NCBI RefSeq assembly: GCF_022682495.2
Contig: NC_071392.1
Span: forward strand, 107,250,896 to 107,314,895
Length of the DNA: 64,000 bases
DNA from: Desmodus rotundus
Lineage: Eukaryota > Chordata > Mammalia > Chiroptera > Phyllostomidae
Direction: 5' to 3'
Part shown: piece by piece, positions 1-10,193 of the stretch
Layout of the letters: every line of letters starts with the position of its first letter
Position numbering within the stretch: position 1 is the stretch's first letter
Translations under genes and position numbers: made by a program
Notes under the pieces: model-generated
The model's database searches: none
What the model saw: only the letters and a program-made list of their open reading frames with translations
Told to the model about the DNA's origin: nothing

Positions 1-879
1 AGATCCTCCATGTTCACTAGAGGTCGTCTCTGCTGCCCCAGCCCAGCAGACACTCAAAAGAACACAGCTTGGCCTTTACTGAGCTGCTTAGAAGAGCTGC
101 TTCCCAGATAATTGACCTCTAGCTCACCGCCACTCAGTCCTTATCAAGAGCTCCAAGTCTGTGGAGCAGTGACTGAAAGCTGCGTCCCCCTCTGTCCCTC
201 CAGGTGCCCTAAGTGCTGTCCTTGAGTTGGGCCATGTCATCAGAGAACAAAAGGACCACGTGGTTCTGGCCCTCTTGGAATAGCTTTTATTGAACTGCAC
301 TTTGGCATTCAGCCACTTCCCTGTCTTATGGGGCTTAAGAAAAAGCCCCATGAAGCCCAATATTGGCTTTGCTCTGGTGATAGGGCTAAGATTCTTATCC
401 ACCACGAGACCCTATAGGAGAACTCTGTGTGTGTGTGTGTGTGTGTGTGTTCTGATTATCAGAACAAGCAGTGTAACTGTCCTAAGCAGCCGATTGGTAT
501 ATCCTACGTGGCCCCTGTGGATCACTTCACTGACACACCTTCCCACTCGTCTGGGCAGCTCGGAGCCAACCTGAGCAGTTGAGACTCCTGTAGAACAGTC
601 TGTGGCTCAGACCCAGGCATCATCAGACTCCAGGAGGGGCCCTTCTCACCTGCAGCTTCGCTGCCTGCCGTGTATCCTAGGGCTGAGCTGATAGCCTGAA
701 CCAGGGGATCTTCTCGGCTGCCCTGGAGCCTGGCAGAGCTGTGAGTTGTCACGTGGGCCTAAGTGTATAAATTCAGCCTCATTCAGCAGGTGAGTTCACC
801 ACCAAGCAAATCAGCCACGGGCTTCCAGGCATGGAGGACAGGGAGAGGGGAAGAGAAATCAGCGTGTGGGTAGCCCCTC
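1..879. other. Unique sequence, no gene recognised
   Basis: Apart from the TG repeat at 426-450 I recognise nothing here. The minus strand has an open frame of 93 codons (124-405) with an AATAAA motif read near 285-295, but I cannot match its translation to any family and see no splice or retrocopy signature. I treat it as non-coding intergenic or intronic DNA. Confidence 0.5.
426..450. repeat. (TG)n microsatellite
   Basis: An uninterrupted run of TG dinucleotides about 12 units long. It is short enough to be only mildly polymorphic. Confidence 0.95.
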
Positions 880-1020
880 CATATGACAGGAACTATGTAT
901 ATGCTGTTTATCCTCAAACAACTCTGAGAGATGGAAATTATTATATGCACTATCCAGATGAGGAGGAAGAGGGTTAGAGACACGGGGACTCATCTAGAAT
1001 TCATACCACTGATCAGCAGC
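880..1020 (-). repeat. MIR SINE fragment, antisense
   Basis: The order of segments matches a MIR read backwards: a tract like cctcaaacaactctgaga, then a cAGATGAGGAggaagagg block, then a tract ending in an accession-like attcatacc. This is the reverse of the CTCATCTGT and CTCAGTTTCC part of MIR. It is heavily diverged. Confidence 0.45.
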
Positions 1021-1094
1021 CAAGCTAGGAGGCAAACTTGAGTCTAATTCTGAAGTCCCTGTTCTCTCCTACAGACAAGAGTGGACGAACCATC

Positions 1095-1305
1095 ATGGCC
1101 CATGGGCTCAATCCGGTCTGCCAGCTGTTTTGCAATAAAGTTTTATTGGAGCTCAGCCACACTGTTGGTTTATGTATTGTCTGTGGCCACTTTTACACTA
1201 CAACAGTAGACTTGAGTCGTGGAAATAGAGACCACACGGCCCACAAAGCTAAAATCTTTACTCTCTGTTCCTTTACATGGAACATTTGCTGACCCTGCTC
1301 TAGAC
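1095..1305 (-). mobile_element. MER58-like hAT-Charlie element, antisense
   Basis: Contains ATAAAGTTTTATTGGAGCTC, then a GGTTTATGTATTGTCTGTGGC block and a GGCCCACAAAGCTAAAATCTTTACT block. These are the reverse of the family core (GGCTTTGTGGGCC ... CCAATAAAACTTTATT). Two more copies lie at about 37190 and 55232 in the opposite orientation. The element is about 220 bp, has no transposase and is a fossil non-autonomous DNA transposon. The family name is from memory; a hAT origin is the safer claim. Confidence 0.6.
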
Positions 1306-1349
1306 AAAGAGGGAAAAAAAACTCTAGAGAAATGACCCCTCTGTCTTAA

Positions 1350-1500
1350 AGAGGGGCCATCAGAATCACCTGCAGGAAAAGGCAACAGCTTCTCAGACAT
1401 GCAGATTTCCAGGCCCCCCATGCCTACCAAGTTAGGCTCCTCCAAGTTGGAGGCCTGAATCTGCACTTTTAACACACTCTGCATTGCCACCAAGTGCTTC
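1350..1500 (+). mobile_element. MER5A-like hAT fragment
   Basis: The segment CATCAGAATCACCTGCAGG, followed by GCAGATTTCCAGGCCCC and a TCTGCACTTTTAACA block, follows the order of the MER5A consensus (cagaatcacctgg, gattyctgggccc, tttgcatttctaacaag). Ends are diffuse. Confidence 0.5.
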
Positions 1501-3039
1501 TGAGAGTCGCTGAAGTTTATGAACACAGCCCAACCCAGGGATTTAATGTCCCCAACAGCCCTCAGCCTGACTATTGGTTTGCAAACTGGGGAGGCAGAGG
1601 CAGGCCATTTCACATTGGTAGCAGGGGTGGCAGGTTTAATAAGCAAGGGACTCGCATATTGTCTTGGGCCGTCACAGGGTAAGTAGATCTCCACAGCCAC
1701 CTGCCAGAATCTTAAAAGTTTATGTAGAGGTCTTAACAGGATTCAGTCATGTACGCTGTCCAGACGGTCTCCACAGCACCTTACTCTCTCACGGCTGCAT
1801 CCTTGAAGCAGCTCTGGCTGTGGGAATGGAGGGCAGAGTGTACGTCCCAAGGACGGGGGAGCAGGGATGGGCCTCCAATTGCCTGGGGCCACCTCGCGGG
1901 TCAACCAGCAGTCCCATGTCTTCCTGACCTCCTGCAACACCACAGGACTCATCACCTGCCATGACTGTTAGGTCAGCAAAACAAATAAAATAAGATAAAC
2001 CTCTAATAGTACCAGAAATGGGGCCTGGAGTCAGGTTAGTGCTCGCTTGGCCTGCACAACCACTGAGATATTGGGGCCTGGGCCCACCAAGCCTGTGGAC
2101 CTGTGGGAGTCGGGGCAGAGGAGCTTGTCCAGCAAGGCCAGAGTGAAAGGAGGAGGATCGGCCCCCAAGGGGCTGACACGTGGGCGGGGGGTCAAGGTGA
2201 AGGAGCAAGGCTGCATAATCAGGAGATTGGTTACATGGGAATTGAGGAAGGAAGTACTAGATTGCGCCCAATGGAAGCTGTCGGGGAGGGAGATACAACG
2301 TGGGAAGGAGGGAGGCTGCAACTGGAGACGTTGGTGTGAGCACACGCTTTCTAATACACACAAGTGAGTGCGTAGCCAGAGTTCAATCATGGAGAAACGG
2401 CAGACAAATGAGCAAATCTGAGAAACACTCCAAAAGTATCTGGCCTGCACTCCTCAGAAACGTCAAAGCCAGGAAAGCATGTCAAACCTGAGGGACGACT
2501 CCAGATGGGCAGGGATTAAGGAGATAAGGACAACCTAACGCGATGCAGAATACTGGGTAAATCCCGGCCCAGAAAAACAAGGGTGCTTACAAAGAATGTT
2601 TACTGAGGTAATTGGCAAGATCTGAATGATCTGTGGATTGAATAGTATTACTGTACCGATGTCAATGCCTTTACTTCTATAGCCGTACTGAACTTACATG
2701 AGGGCCTCTGCTTTGGGAAAAAGCACACTGAACTGTTTAGAAGTAGTTAGCCATGCTGTAGCTGACTCTCAAGTGATTCAGAAAAAGGAGAGAGAGAGAG
2801 AAAAATAAGGTGAATGTGATTTAAAATGTTAACAATTGGAGAATCTGAGTTAAGAGTATACAGGGATCCTTTTTTCAGTTCTTACAATTTTTCTATAAAT
2901 GTAAAATTATGTTAAAAACTGTAAATGACATTCTATTGTGTTTCTTTGCCTATTTGATTCTATTTGTTGCTGCAGCCCAGCCTGCCCTGACTAATACAGT
3001 ATGTAACTGTTCTTTGCTAAGTAAGAGAACGTATCACAA
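1501..3039. other. Mostly unique sequence
   Basis: No gene or clear repeat is recognised over most of this stretch. The overlapping open frames around 1740-2450 are open in several phases on both strands, which argues against coding. A short tract near 2970-2999 (GCTGCAGCCCAGCCTG, then CTGACTAATACA) resembles the tail of an LTR-type repeat. Confidence 0.4.
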
Positions 3040-3290
3040 ACATAACAAGCATTTGTTGGGAGCCCTACGTGTGCCAGACACCATGCCAGGGACCTAAGAC
3101 CGAAGAAGGCAGGCATGATCCCTGCACTCATGGAGTTTACAGTGAGAAGTGATAGATATTAAACAAATGACATAATTTTTAATTACAATTATGGTAAGTG
3201 CTCAGGGGGAGCCTTTATAGCAAGGTAATCTAATCTCATCTCCTCTGGGAGAATTAGGGAGGGTTTCTCCAGAGAAGTGGTATTTAACAG
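3040..3290 (-). repeat. L2 LINE 3' end, antisense
   Basis: The tract runs from a CATTTGTTGGGAGCCCTACG segment through GTGCCAGACACCATGCCAGG to a CTGCACTCATGGAGTTTACA block and a TTAAACAAATGA block. It is the reverse of the L2 3' end (CTCCATGAGGGCAGGG ... GGCACATAGTAGGTGCTCA). It is old and diverged. Confidence 0.6.
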
Positions 3291-3597
3291 TTAGAGTTAT
3301 CCCAGGTAAAAAAAAGACAGAGATTACAATCGAAATGGAGGTACTTAAGCGTTCAATATCCTACCATGGTATTTTCAAGGTCCTGGACCTCCCCTAAATG
3401 AACGATTATCTTCTGGTGAAGATGTGGAGGACTTGTCAATGTGTGTATGAGTCCACCCAAGGATTGCTATTGATTTTTGACTAATTTTAAAGGATTCTAT
3501 CCTTGCCACATCATAACATTATTTACATGGAACCAGAGAATTCTTTTGAAAATTGACAAGACCATAGTGCTCTCTGCTTAGACCCCTCCCCTCCACA

Positions 3598-4047
3598 CCT
3601 GTTATCTATTGCCTCACTAACTCTGGAGAGCAAACAACCCCAAAACCCCAGTGGCATATAACCAGCACTACGTGGACTTCTGCTGATTGGGCTGGGCTCC
3701 GCTGATCTCAGTCGGGCTCCTTCCATGTGCCGGGGGCCAGCTGCGTGATGTGTAACCTAGGATGGCCTCCGTTGTGATAACTGGATTGCCTCAGCCCTTT
3801 GCCACAGGTCTCACACCGCAGCAGGCCAGCCCAGGCAAATTGCCATAGGCAAGGGAGAGGCGCAAGGTGAGCAAGCCCAGGCATGCAAAAGTTTCTTGAG
3901 CATCCATTGGAATCCTATTTCCTAACACACCATTGGTGAAAGGAAGTAACATGGCCACACCCAGAATCGAACAGAAAGGCAGTGCTAAAGGTCATGTCTC
4001 TAAGGAGTGAAGAATTGGGGTCATTATTACAATCCACCCACCACAAC
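3598..4047 (+). mobile_element. MLT1-type MaLR solo LTR
   Basis: Starts with CACCTGTTATCTATTGCC, continues with AAAACCCCAGTGGCATATAA, a GGATGGCCTCCGTTGTGATA segment, a CAGCAGGCCAGCCCAGGC block and ends near ATCCACCCACCACAAC. This block order is typical of MLT1 LTRs. No internal retroviral sequence is attached, so it is a solo LTR relic. Confidence 0.7.
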
Positions 4048-4059
4048 ATCCCACACAGA

Positions 4060-4210
4060 ATAAAATCCCTCACCACAGCTTACATGATCTGGCCCTGTTG
4101 ACCTCGGAATGCCATCTCAGTTTACAGACTGCTAGTTTTCAGGGCTTAGCACGGAGCCTAGCACATAGCAAGTGTTCAACAAATATTTCTTCACTGAATG
4201 AATAAATGCA
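4060..4210 (+). repeat. L2 LINE 3' end
   Basis: Contains TACATGATCTGGCCCTG, then GCCTAGCACATAGCAAGTG and a terminal TCAACAAATATTTCTTCACT with a GAATGAATAAATG tail. These are hallmarks of the L2 3' terminus in sense orientation. Confidence 0.7.
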
Positions 4211-5245
4211 TGTAACACTGTCTTCTTCCTTTGGTATGTGCTGAATAATCAGGAGTTAACTTGTCTCTAAAAAATTCAACATGGTTGCTTTTTTATTTTT
4301 GTACTTCTTTTCAGTTTCAGGATATATTATAGATGCTTCTATACCTCCCCCATGAAGTCTAAAACCTTTAAAAAATGTTTAAGCCATTGTAGCAGCAAAT
4401 ATCATTAGGAATTAGGCTTTGTCTTAAGATACTAATTTGACATCTGCCCCATAAAGTTCCTGGACAGGAAATAGCAAGGTGGTGCTTCCTTGAAACAAAT
4501 ATTGAGGATTAGAGAAGAAAGAAGACTCAGGCTGCAGACACACAGGGAACAGGAGAGACCAGATTCCCCAAACCGTGATTGTAGTGATGCCTCTACCAGG
4601 GTGAGTGGTGTAGGAGCTGGTTTCCTTTCGGGATGTTCTGGGCCTACGGTGTGAATCCCGGGAGCCTCCCATAGCTGGGCAAGTTGGGGAAACCCTGCAC
4701 TCCACTGTGTTGCTCCTGGGAGCATGTTGAAGAGTTACTATGGATTTGAAAAGGCCACACTGTAACTTCCACATCTGGGTTTATTAACTCGCTGTCCTAA
4801 ACCTCGGCAGAGTGAGTGCATCATCCAGGTACAATGAATTAGGGTAATGAGAATGGAGAGAATACGAAAATATGATGGAGGGCAATGCCAGAACTGGAGA
4901 ACTGACCTGGAACTGGGACAGGGGCGGGTAGTGAAGGAGTCAAAGAGGACTTCCAGGGTCTCCGGAATCTGGGAGCCCCAGAGCCAAATGGGCAGCCTTC
5001 TTCAGGGGTCAGGAATGGGGCTGCCAAGTCCCATCGATGCTCTGGCCATAACTCCCAGATCCCCGTGCCATTTCTGTCCCACCAGCTCCACGTCCAGTGG
5101 CCACATCTGTGTCTTTGTCTGAGGTCTAACTTCAGGCTTGGCCACTGTACTTACATCCACCTGGTGCCTGAGAGTGAACATCCCCCTGGGGTGGGGATGT
5201 AACTATCCCAGCTCCCTCGCCCTTGCAGACAGATCTGAGGTGTGT
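4211..5245. other. Unique sequence, no gene recognised
   Basis: I see no repeat or gene signature. Open frames here (for example 4424-4774 minus and 4847-5122 plus) are short and overlap frames open in other phases. Confidence 0.4.
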
Positions 5246-5249
5246 TTTG

Positions 5250-5467
5250 GGGTCTCTCAAAGTTTCCCCCCATGGGATTAATCTCTGTTTGCCCACTGCA
5301 GTAATCAGACGAATAATTCATCCTTGATTTGCTGCCTTTCCTTCCTTAGAGTGCCTCCTTCCTCATTCACTCACATTCCTTGAATCTCCCAAGAAAACGC
5401 TTGCACTCGAATCCTTGGCTCAGAGTCTACTTTGGTGGGGGGTGGGAGGGACCTCACACTAAGACAG
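5250..5467 (+). mobile_element. LTR fragment, family A (ERV-derived)
   Basis: The 3' part (GCTTGCACTCGAATCCTTGG, CTCAGAGTCTACTTTGG, CACACTAAGACAG) closely follows the ends of related LTR copies at about 50745-51005 and 53790-54205. An antisense copy lies at about 19605-20130. Internal gene regions are absent. The exact family is not named with confidence. Confidence 0.5.
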
Positions 5468-5639
5468 ACGGGCTGTAAGCAAAGCCACCCTGAGACAAGA
5501 ACTATGCTCCAGCAAGACACAACTTGCAACCCACCCAAGAGAACTGGAGGGCCCCTTGTGCCCTCTTGTCAACATAGCCCCGTGTCTGCCTTTCCCACTC
5601 ACCATGGGCCTCGGCGCTCAAGATTCCAAAGTGCCCCAA

Positions 5640-5870
5640 ACGCACAGCGTCACTATTTATTTCACAGGCTGCAGAACCCGTTTTTGTTTTATCTCTTTGT
5701 AGACACTCAGCTTGTTTTAATGGACTGCTCTTCCGTCTGTGCATAATTCTTCCCTAAATTAAAATCTTTTCTCAGCCCCACATAATACACACTGGGCTAT
5801 CAGCTCATTACTTTTACATCCTCCCTTGTTCGGTTTATGCAAAGGTTTAATTAACTATGAATTGCTGCGT
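5640..5870. other. Unique AT-rich block with homeodomain-like sites
   Basis: No repeat recognised. It contains TTTATGCAAAGGTTTAATTAACT near 5835-5857, a cluster of POU-like and HNF1/homeodomain-like words. It may be a conserved non-coding element; conservation cannot be tested here. Confidence 0.25.
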
Positions 5871-6275
5871 AGGCAACAGAAAAGCTCCCCCACCCCGTGG
5901 TTGTGAGGATCAACCCTGTGAGGACAGAGAAGCAATAGGGCACTGTGGGGGAGGGTCAGGAGGTGAGGCAAGAGCACGGGGGTTCCGGTCCCCTCACCTC
6001 CATTTGCTGCGGTTCATTTATTCACGAAACATTTACTAAGTTGCTGCTGCTGGGTGCTCGGCTTTGTTCTGGGCATGGGAGGGAGAGACGTGGGCTCTTG
6101 CCCTCCCAGAGCTGACAATCTGCCGGGGGAAATGGGCAAGCAGTGTCTCAGCTACCTCCTGCTGAATGACAGATTACAATCCTGGCTTCAAACAACAGCA
6201 GACATTCTCTCTCATGATCTCCAACTCCAGTCTCTCAAATGGGATCACCAGTGGATCAGGAACACAGGACTGGCT

Positions 6276-6298
6276 GGGCTGGGCTGGGCTGGGCTGGG
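6276..6298 (+). repeat. (GGGCT)n tract, G-quadruplex motif
   Basis: Five GGG triplets separated by CT. This satisfies the G3-N1-7 pattern for an intramolecular G-quadruplex on the plus strand. Confidence 0.9.
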
Positions 6299-6431
6299 CA
6301 GTTCTGTCAGAGGTCTTTGTGAGATTGCAGCTAGAGTCACCCAGGCTGCCGTCACCTGACGGCTCGGTCAGACTGATGGACCCACCTCCAAGTTGCCTCA
6401 TGCACAATGCTGTCCAGGAGGTGTTCATGTA

Positions 6432-6586
6432 GACTACTCTGTGGGACACTGGAGTTCACATGGACCACTCTATGGGATGCTGGAGCTCATATGGACCTCT
6501 CTGTGGGACGCTGGAGTTCACATGGACCACTCTATGGGATGCTGGAGTTCACACGGACCTCTCTATGGGATGCTGGAATGTCCTAT
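6432..6586 (+). repeat. 31-bp minisatellite, five copies
   Basis: Five tandem copies of a 31-bp unit with core CTATGGGATGCTGGAG. Copies 1 and 3 share GTGGGAC, while copies 2 and 4 share ATGGGAT, suggesting a 62-bp dimer was duplicated. The unit resembles the CTCCATAGGGCTGCTCAC part of MLT1. Because 31 is not a multiple of three, the short open frames through it are artefacts. Confidence 0.9.
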
Positions 6587-6834
6587 GGCAAAGTAGCTGG
6601 CTTTCCTAAGTGGGGTGGAGCTATGTCTTTTATGAGCTAGCCTTGAAAGTCATATACCATCATTTCTGCTACACTTAGACCAGAATGATTCAAAATCGGA
6701 AGATTACCCAAAGACGTGACACTGGGAGGTTAGGATCATTGGGTGTCGTCGTGGAGAATAACACCATAAGTAAACAAAAAAGAAGGCAATAATTATGCAT
6801 TGTGACCAGTGATGTTAAGAAAATAGTAAACATT

Positions 6835-7065
6835 GCCCTGGCTGGTGTGGCTCAATGGATTGAGTGCCAGCCTGCAAACTGAAAGGCCACCAGTTCAGTT
6901 CCCAGCCAGGGCACACTGCTGGGTTCCGGGCCAGGTCCCTAGTTGGGGGCATGTGAGAGGCAACCTATCCATGTATATCTCATACATCGATGCTTCTCTC
7001 CATCTTTTCTCCCTCCCTTGCCCTCTCTCTAAAATTAAATAAGTAAAATCTTTAAAAAAAGAAAA
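6835..7065 (+). mobile_element. VES-type bat SINE, full length
   Basis: Begins GCCCTGGCTGGTGTGGCTCA, has a tRNA-like B box (AGTTCAGTTCC), a CT-rich body and an AAATAAGTAAAATC tail. It is flanked by an 18-bp duplication, AAGAAAATAGTAAACATT at 6817-6834 and AAGAAAATAGTGAATGTT at 7066-7083, differing at three sites. The element is transcribed by RNA polymerase III and mobilised by L1 machinery in bats generally. The CpG and B-box decay shows this copy is not recent. Confidence 0.93.
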
Positions 7066-7159
7066 AAGAAAATAGTGAATGTTGATAGCAACTCGCAGGG
7101 GACAGCAGTGAAGGTGGTCACAGAAGGTGGTCTCTTTCTAATTGTGTTAACTAGCCAGA

Positions 7160-7290
7160 AAAGTTAACCAGCCTTTTTTAACCCTCCTGTCTAAAAGGGG
7201 AAGCAGTAATCATTCCTAGCTCACGGGGTGGTGCGAAGCTCAAATGAGATCAGGGGTATAAAAGTTCCATTGTTATTTTGGTTTCTGCAT
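7160..7290 (+). repeat. MIR SINE fragment
   Basis: The string TCTAAAAGGGGAAGCAGTAA, followed by TAGCTCACGGGGTGGTG and AAGCTCAAATGAGAT, matches the MIR 3' half (taaaatgggaataata, cctcatagggttgt, aggattaaatgag). Confidence 0.6.
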
Positions 7291-7299
7291 TCAAGTAGC

Positions 7300-8130
7300 T
7301 ACATCTGTTTGCTTCCAAAGGATCAATAACCCTAATGGAGACAGGCAGGTGGCCCCAGTATGCCGGCCTCTGAAGGGAAGTGCTAAAACCTTGTGGGCAG
7401 GGACCAGAGCTAGCAGGACCCAGCCGAGCTCCACAGGAACGTGATTGTTCTCCAGCTTCCAGCTAAGAAAACGCACTTGGCTGAAAGATCTGTCAAGCTC
7501 CGTGTCCTGGATGAGGCACAGGTGTCGGCAGGCCTGACTCACCCCTCAGCAGAAGGACCCCTCCTCCTTCACACATTTTTAGCCCAGGTGGTGCTGGACA
7601 GGGGAAAAGAATTCTCAAGTTCCTGGCTGGATTTTGTCATTCATCTAACCCCTCTCCTGGGCAGGACATGAGGGGCGGGGCCCACGCCTGGCTCCCTCCG
7701 CCTTGTTTGGGAAACTGCTGTACATCTCCGAGCTTCTCACTCTCCCTCGGCAAAGGGAAGCAGTTGGACCATCAGCAAAGATAAAAATACAACACACGAT
7801 GCTCGGGAAGGGCCGAGAAATGTTCAATGGGGCTGAAGGGAGTAAAGGGGCAAATGCACGTTCATGGCAATAATTCGTAAGCCTTTTTAAATATTATGTG
7901 CTTTGAAGGACCAATCTCACACAAGAAACTTACCGTGATAAAATAGTTAAGGATGTATCAAGTCATACATATTTACATGGAAATATTTCCATAATACATT
8001 GTTATATTTTTAAAGACACTTGCAAGATAATATATATAATATAACCCTACTTTTTGGGGAAAAGATACAGACTTTTGGTCAACACAGTGGTGAGAGTTTA
8101 TATTTTAAACTTGCATCAGATGACAGAGAC
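7300..8130. other. Unique sequence
   Basis: No gene or recognisable repeat. From about 7860 to 8130 the sequence becomes very AT-rich and may be diverged L1 upstream of the recognisable ORF2 at 8140. Confidence 0.35.
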
Positions 8131-8139
8131 TATATTCTT

Positions 8140-8515
8140 TTTTTAGCACACATCAAACATTTACAAAAACTGATCACATTGTAGCTCACAAAGGCAATCT
8201 TAATAAATTTCAAAGAATTATATCAGGTCTATATTATATAAGAGCAATAGAATTAAACTGGAAGCCCACAAAATACCTACTAAAAAGGGAAATTATCTTT
8301 TGGTGAATTAAAGAACACTTTCACATGACCCATGGGATATAGAGAAAATCACAAGGGAAATTCCAAAATATTTAGAACTGAGAAGTAATGGAAATACTGC
8401 ATACCAATCCCATGAGGATAAAGCTAAAACAGGACATTTAAAAAAATGTATAGCCTTAATAAATTATCAAAGAAAGAAATGTGGTTTAAACTAGTAACTG
8501 TACCTCAATAGTTAC
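8140..8515 (+). pseudogene. Ancient L1 ORF2 fragment, part 1
   Basis: The order of motifs (GATCACATTGTAGCTCACAA, TCTTAATAAATTTCAAAG, AGAATTAAACTGGAAG, GACCCATGGGATATAG, CAAGGGAAATTCCAAAATAT) follows the L1 ORF2 region between endonuclease and reverse transcriptase. Frames are destroyed. ORF2 seems to resume at about 12000, so the 3.5 kb in between is inserted or rearranged sequence. Confidence 0.65.
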
Positions 8516-8529
8516 TCTCCCTCTTTCCT

Positions 8530-8860
8530 ATAATAATAAAGCCTCTGGTTTCTGGGTAGACGCGTGGCTGCCAAGGATGAAGACCACATTTCCCAGCCTC
8601 TCTCATGGAGAGAATGGCCAGTATTGAAGTTCTGGCCAATGGACTGTGAACAGAGGTTATATGTGCGGTTTTCTGATCATGTTCTCAAAGTGACTTCTTG
8701 TCACTTTTCACCTTCCTGCTGACAGAAATATAGACATGGTGGCAGTGGTTGACTGTGGCATAATAAATTATTTGTCTGGTCTGCGTCCCAGGTTCCTGGC
8801 ACGGAGCTTCGGAAACCCCAGGAACGTCCTGAGTTACAGGAGCATCTCTATTAGGCTATA
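8530..8860 (+). mobile_element. LTR-like repeat, family B
   Basis: Contains ACATTTCCCAGCCTCTCTCA, then GAAGTTCTGGCCAATGGACT and a GCATAATAAATTATTTGTC polyadenylation-like tract. These features recur in copies at about 9590, 11610, 24480, 27690 and 51590. The AATAAA plus a conserved 3' tail suggests a retroviral LTR. Confidence 0.5.
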
Positions 8861-9249
8861 AAATGACTCTCGGCTGGACTCTGGATAACTTCAGGGTCGG
8901 GGCTGGTCACCAGAAAGACCAAGCATGTGATGAGAGGGCTAAGACTTTCAACCGCCCAGCCTCCGGGGAGTGGAGGAGGGCTTGATACCAAATTTATTCA
9001 TGGGCCCTGATTCAGCCCATTGTGCCTTATAATGGAACAGCAGGAAAAATGCTGGACACCAAAGCTCAGAAGAGTTTCTGTGCTGAGCAGGTGATGCAGC
9101 CTGACTCCGCAGGCAGAGGGCGTGGAAGCTCTGCATCTGGAACCCTCCGAGGCCCCTCCCTGCGTGCATCCTTTATGATAACACAGTGATTCTAACTTTA
9201 GCACTTTCAGTGAGTTCTGTGGATCATTGTAGCAAATTATCAAACCTAA
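8861..9249. other. Unassigned sequence inside the LTR-flanked block
   Basis: No gene recognised. It could be internal sequence of a decayed endogenous retrovirus between LTR-like blocks, but I see no gag, pol or env reading frame. Confidence 0.3.
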
Positions 9250-9965
9250 GGGGGACGTGGGAACCTCCTGGACTGGCAGCCAATTGGTCAGAAATTCAAG
9301 TGGCCTAGGGACCCCACTTGCAACTGATGTGTGAAGTGGGGACAGACAGTCTTGTAAAAGAATGAGCCCTTAACTTGTGGGGTCCGACGGTCACTCTGGG
9401 TGGTGAGTATCAGAACTGCATTGCAGGTCACCCAGTCGGGATGGAAATAAAGTAGTGAACAACCAGTTCGCCCAGCACTGAGGGGTTTCCCAGACACGGG
9501 ACTTCCGGTGCTAAAGCCAGGACACATCACCCTACTTTGGAGACATAGGAACAAGGGAAACACCTTAAGGACTGGTAGAGCAAAAAGACAAAGATCCTCC
9601 TGAGTCTCTAAGGGTTGCAGGGAGCAGAACCTCCTCCTCGCAGGCCTGGACTCCCTACCGCCAGTATTTTGTATAAGAAATAAACATTTATTGCCCTGGC
9701 TGGTGTGGCTCAGTGGATTGAGCTCGGGCTGTGAACCAAAGGGTCGCCGGTTCGATTCCCAGTCAGGGCACATGCCTGGGTTGCAGGCCAGGTCCCCAGT
9801 GGGGGGGCCATGTGAAAGGCAACCACACACTGATGTTTCTCTCCCACTCTTTCTCCCTCCCTTCCCCTCTCTCTAAATAAGTAAATAAAATCTTTAAAAA
9901 AAAAAGAAAGAAACATTTATTGTGCTAAAGCCACTGTTTCTGTTAAACACAAAGATGCCTAATGA
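9250..9965 (+). mobile_element. LTR-like repeat interrupted by a VES SINE
   Basis: The left part (GGCAGCCAATTGGTCAGAAA, GAGCCCTTAACTTGTGG, GCATTGCAGGTCACCCAG) is a familiar mammalian LTR-type repeat. The right part ends in an AAATAAACATTTATTG tract followed by GCTAAAGCCACTGTTTCTG, like family B. The VES at 9693 sits inside this terminal segment. The left and right parts may be two elements. Confidence 0.45.
9693..9903 (+). mobile_element. VES-type bat SINE, full length
   Basis: The best preserved copy in the window. The A box TGGCTCAGTGG is at 9706-9716 and the B box GGTTCGATTCC at 9749-9759 matches the Pol III consensus. It ends in AAATAAGTAAATAAAATC and an A run. It is flanked by AAGAAATAAACATTTATT (9675-9692) and AAGAAAGAAACATTTATT (9904-9921), an 18-bp duplication with one mismatch. 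It is probably the youngest VES here. Confidence 0.96.
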
Positions 9966-10168
9966 GGGCACCTGAAAGTGGAGGCTGAATGTACCAGAGA
10001 CAAACATTCACAGAGCTTTGGAAGACTGGCCAGGTCATGGGCAGTGCTGACTCAGATACTGCACGTTGGAAAGTTAGTGACCTTCGCTATGCAGAGACTA
10101 AGTATTCAGCACGATGGTAAGTCTCTGCTTTGGAAGATGAATTACGTGTTCACCAAGGCTAGAGTAAT

Positions 10169-10193
10169 ACACACACACACACACACACACACA
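10169..10193. repeat. (AC)n microsatellite
   Basis: An uninterrupted AC run of about 12 units. It abuts the left end of the Tigger-type element at 10192. Confidence 0.95.

Larger units (their letters stand above)
6130..6640 (+). mobile_element. MLT1-type LTR with two internal expansions
   Basis: The flanking parts fit an MLT1 LTR: TTCAAACAACAGCAGACATT, then GTGGATCAGGAACACAGGAC, a TGTGAGATTGCAGCTAGAGT block, a CCACCTCCAAGTTGC block and finally ATGGCAAAGTAGCTGGCTTT. Inside lie a (GGGCT)n run and a 31-bp minisatellite, both apparently grown from LTR sequence. Confidence 0.55.

Noticed and set aside
124..405. 93-codon minus-strand open frame with a nearby AATAAA, as a possible retrocopy
   Set aside because: The translation matches no protein I know, and there is no A tail, duplication or second supporting feature.
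1170..1700. 176-codon minus open frame, the longest on that strand
   Set aside because: It runs through a MER58-like and a MER5A-like fossil, so the frame is fortuitous.
2038..2090. GTGCTCGCTTGGCCTGCAC resembling the 5' end of U6 snRNA
   Set aside because: Similarity stops after about 19 bases and the rest of U6 is absent.
6407..6640. Plus frames of 67-77 codons across the minisatellite
   Set aside because: The 31-bp unit cycles through all three phases, giving spurious periodic peptides.
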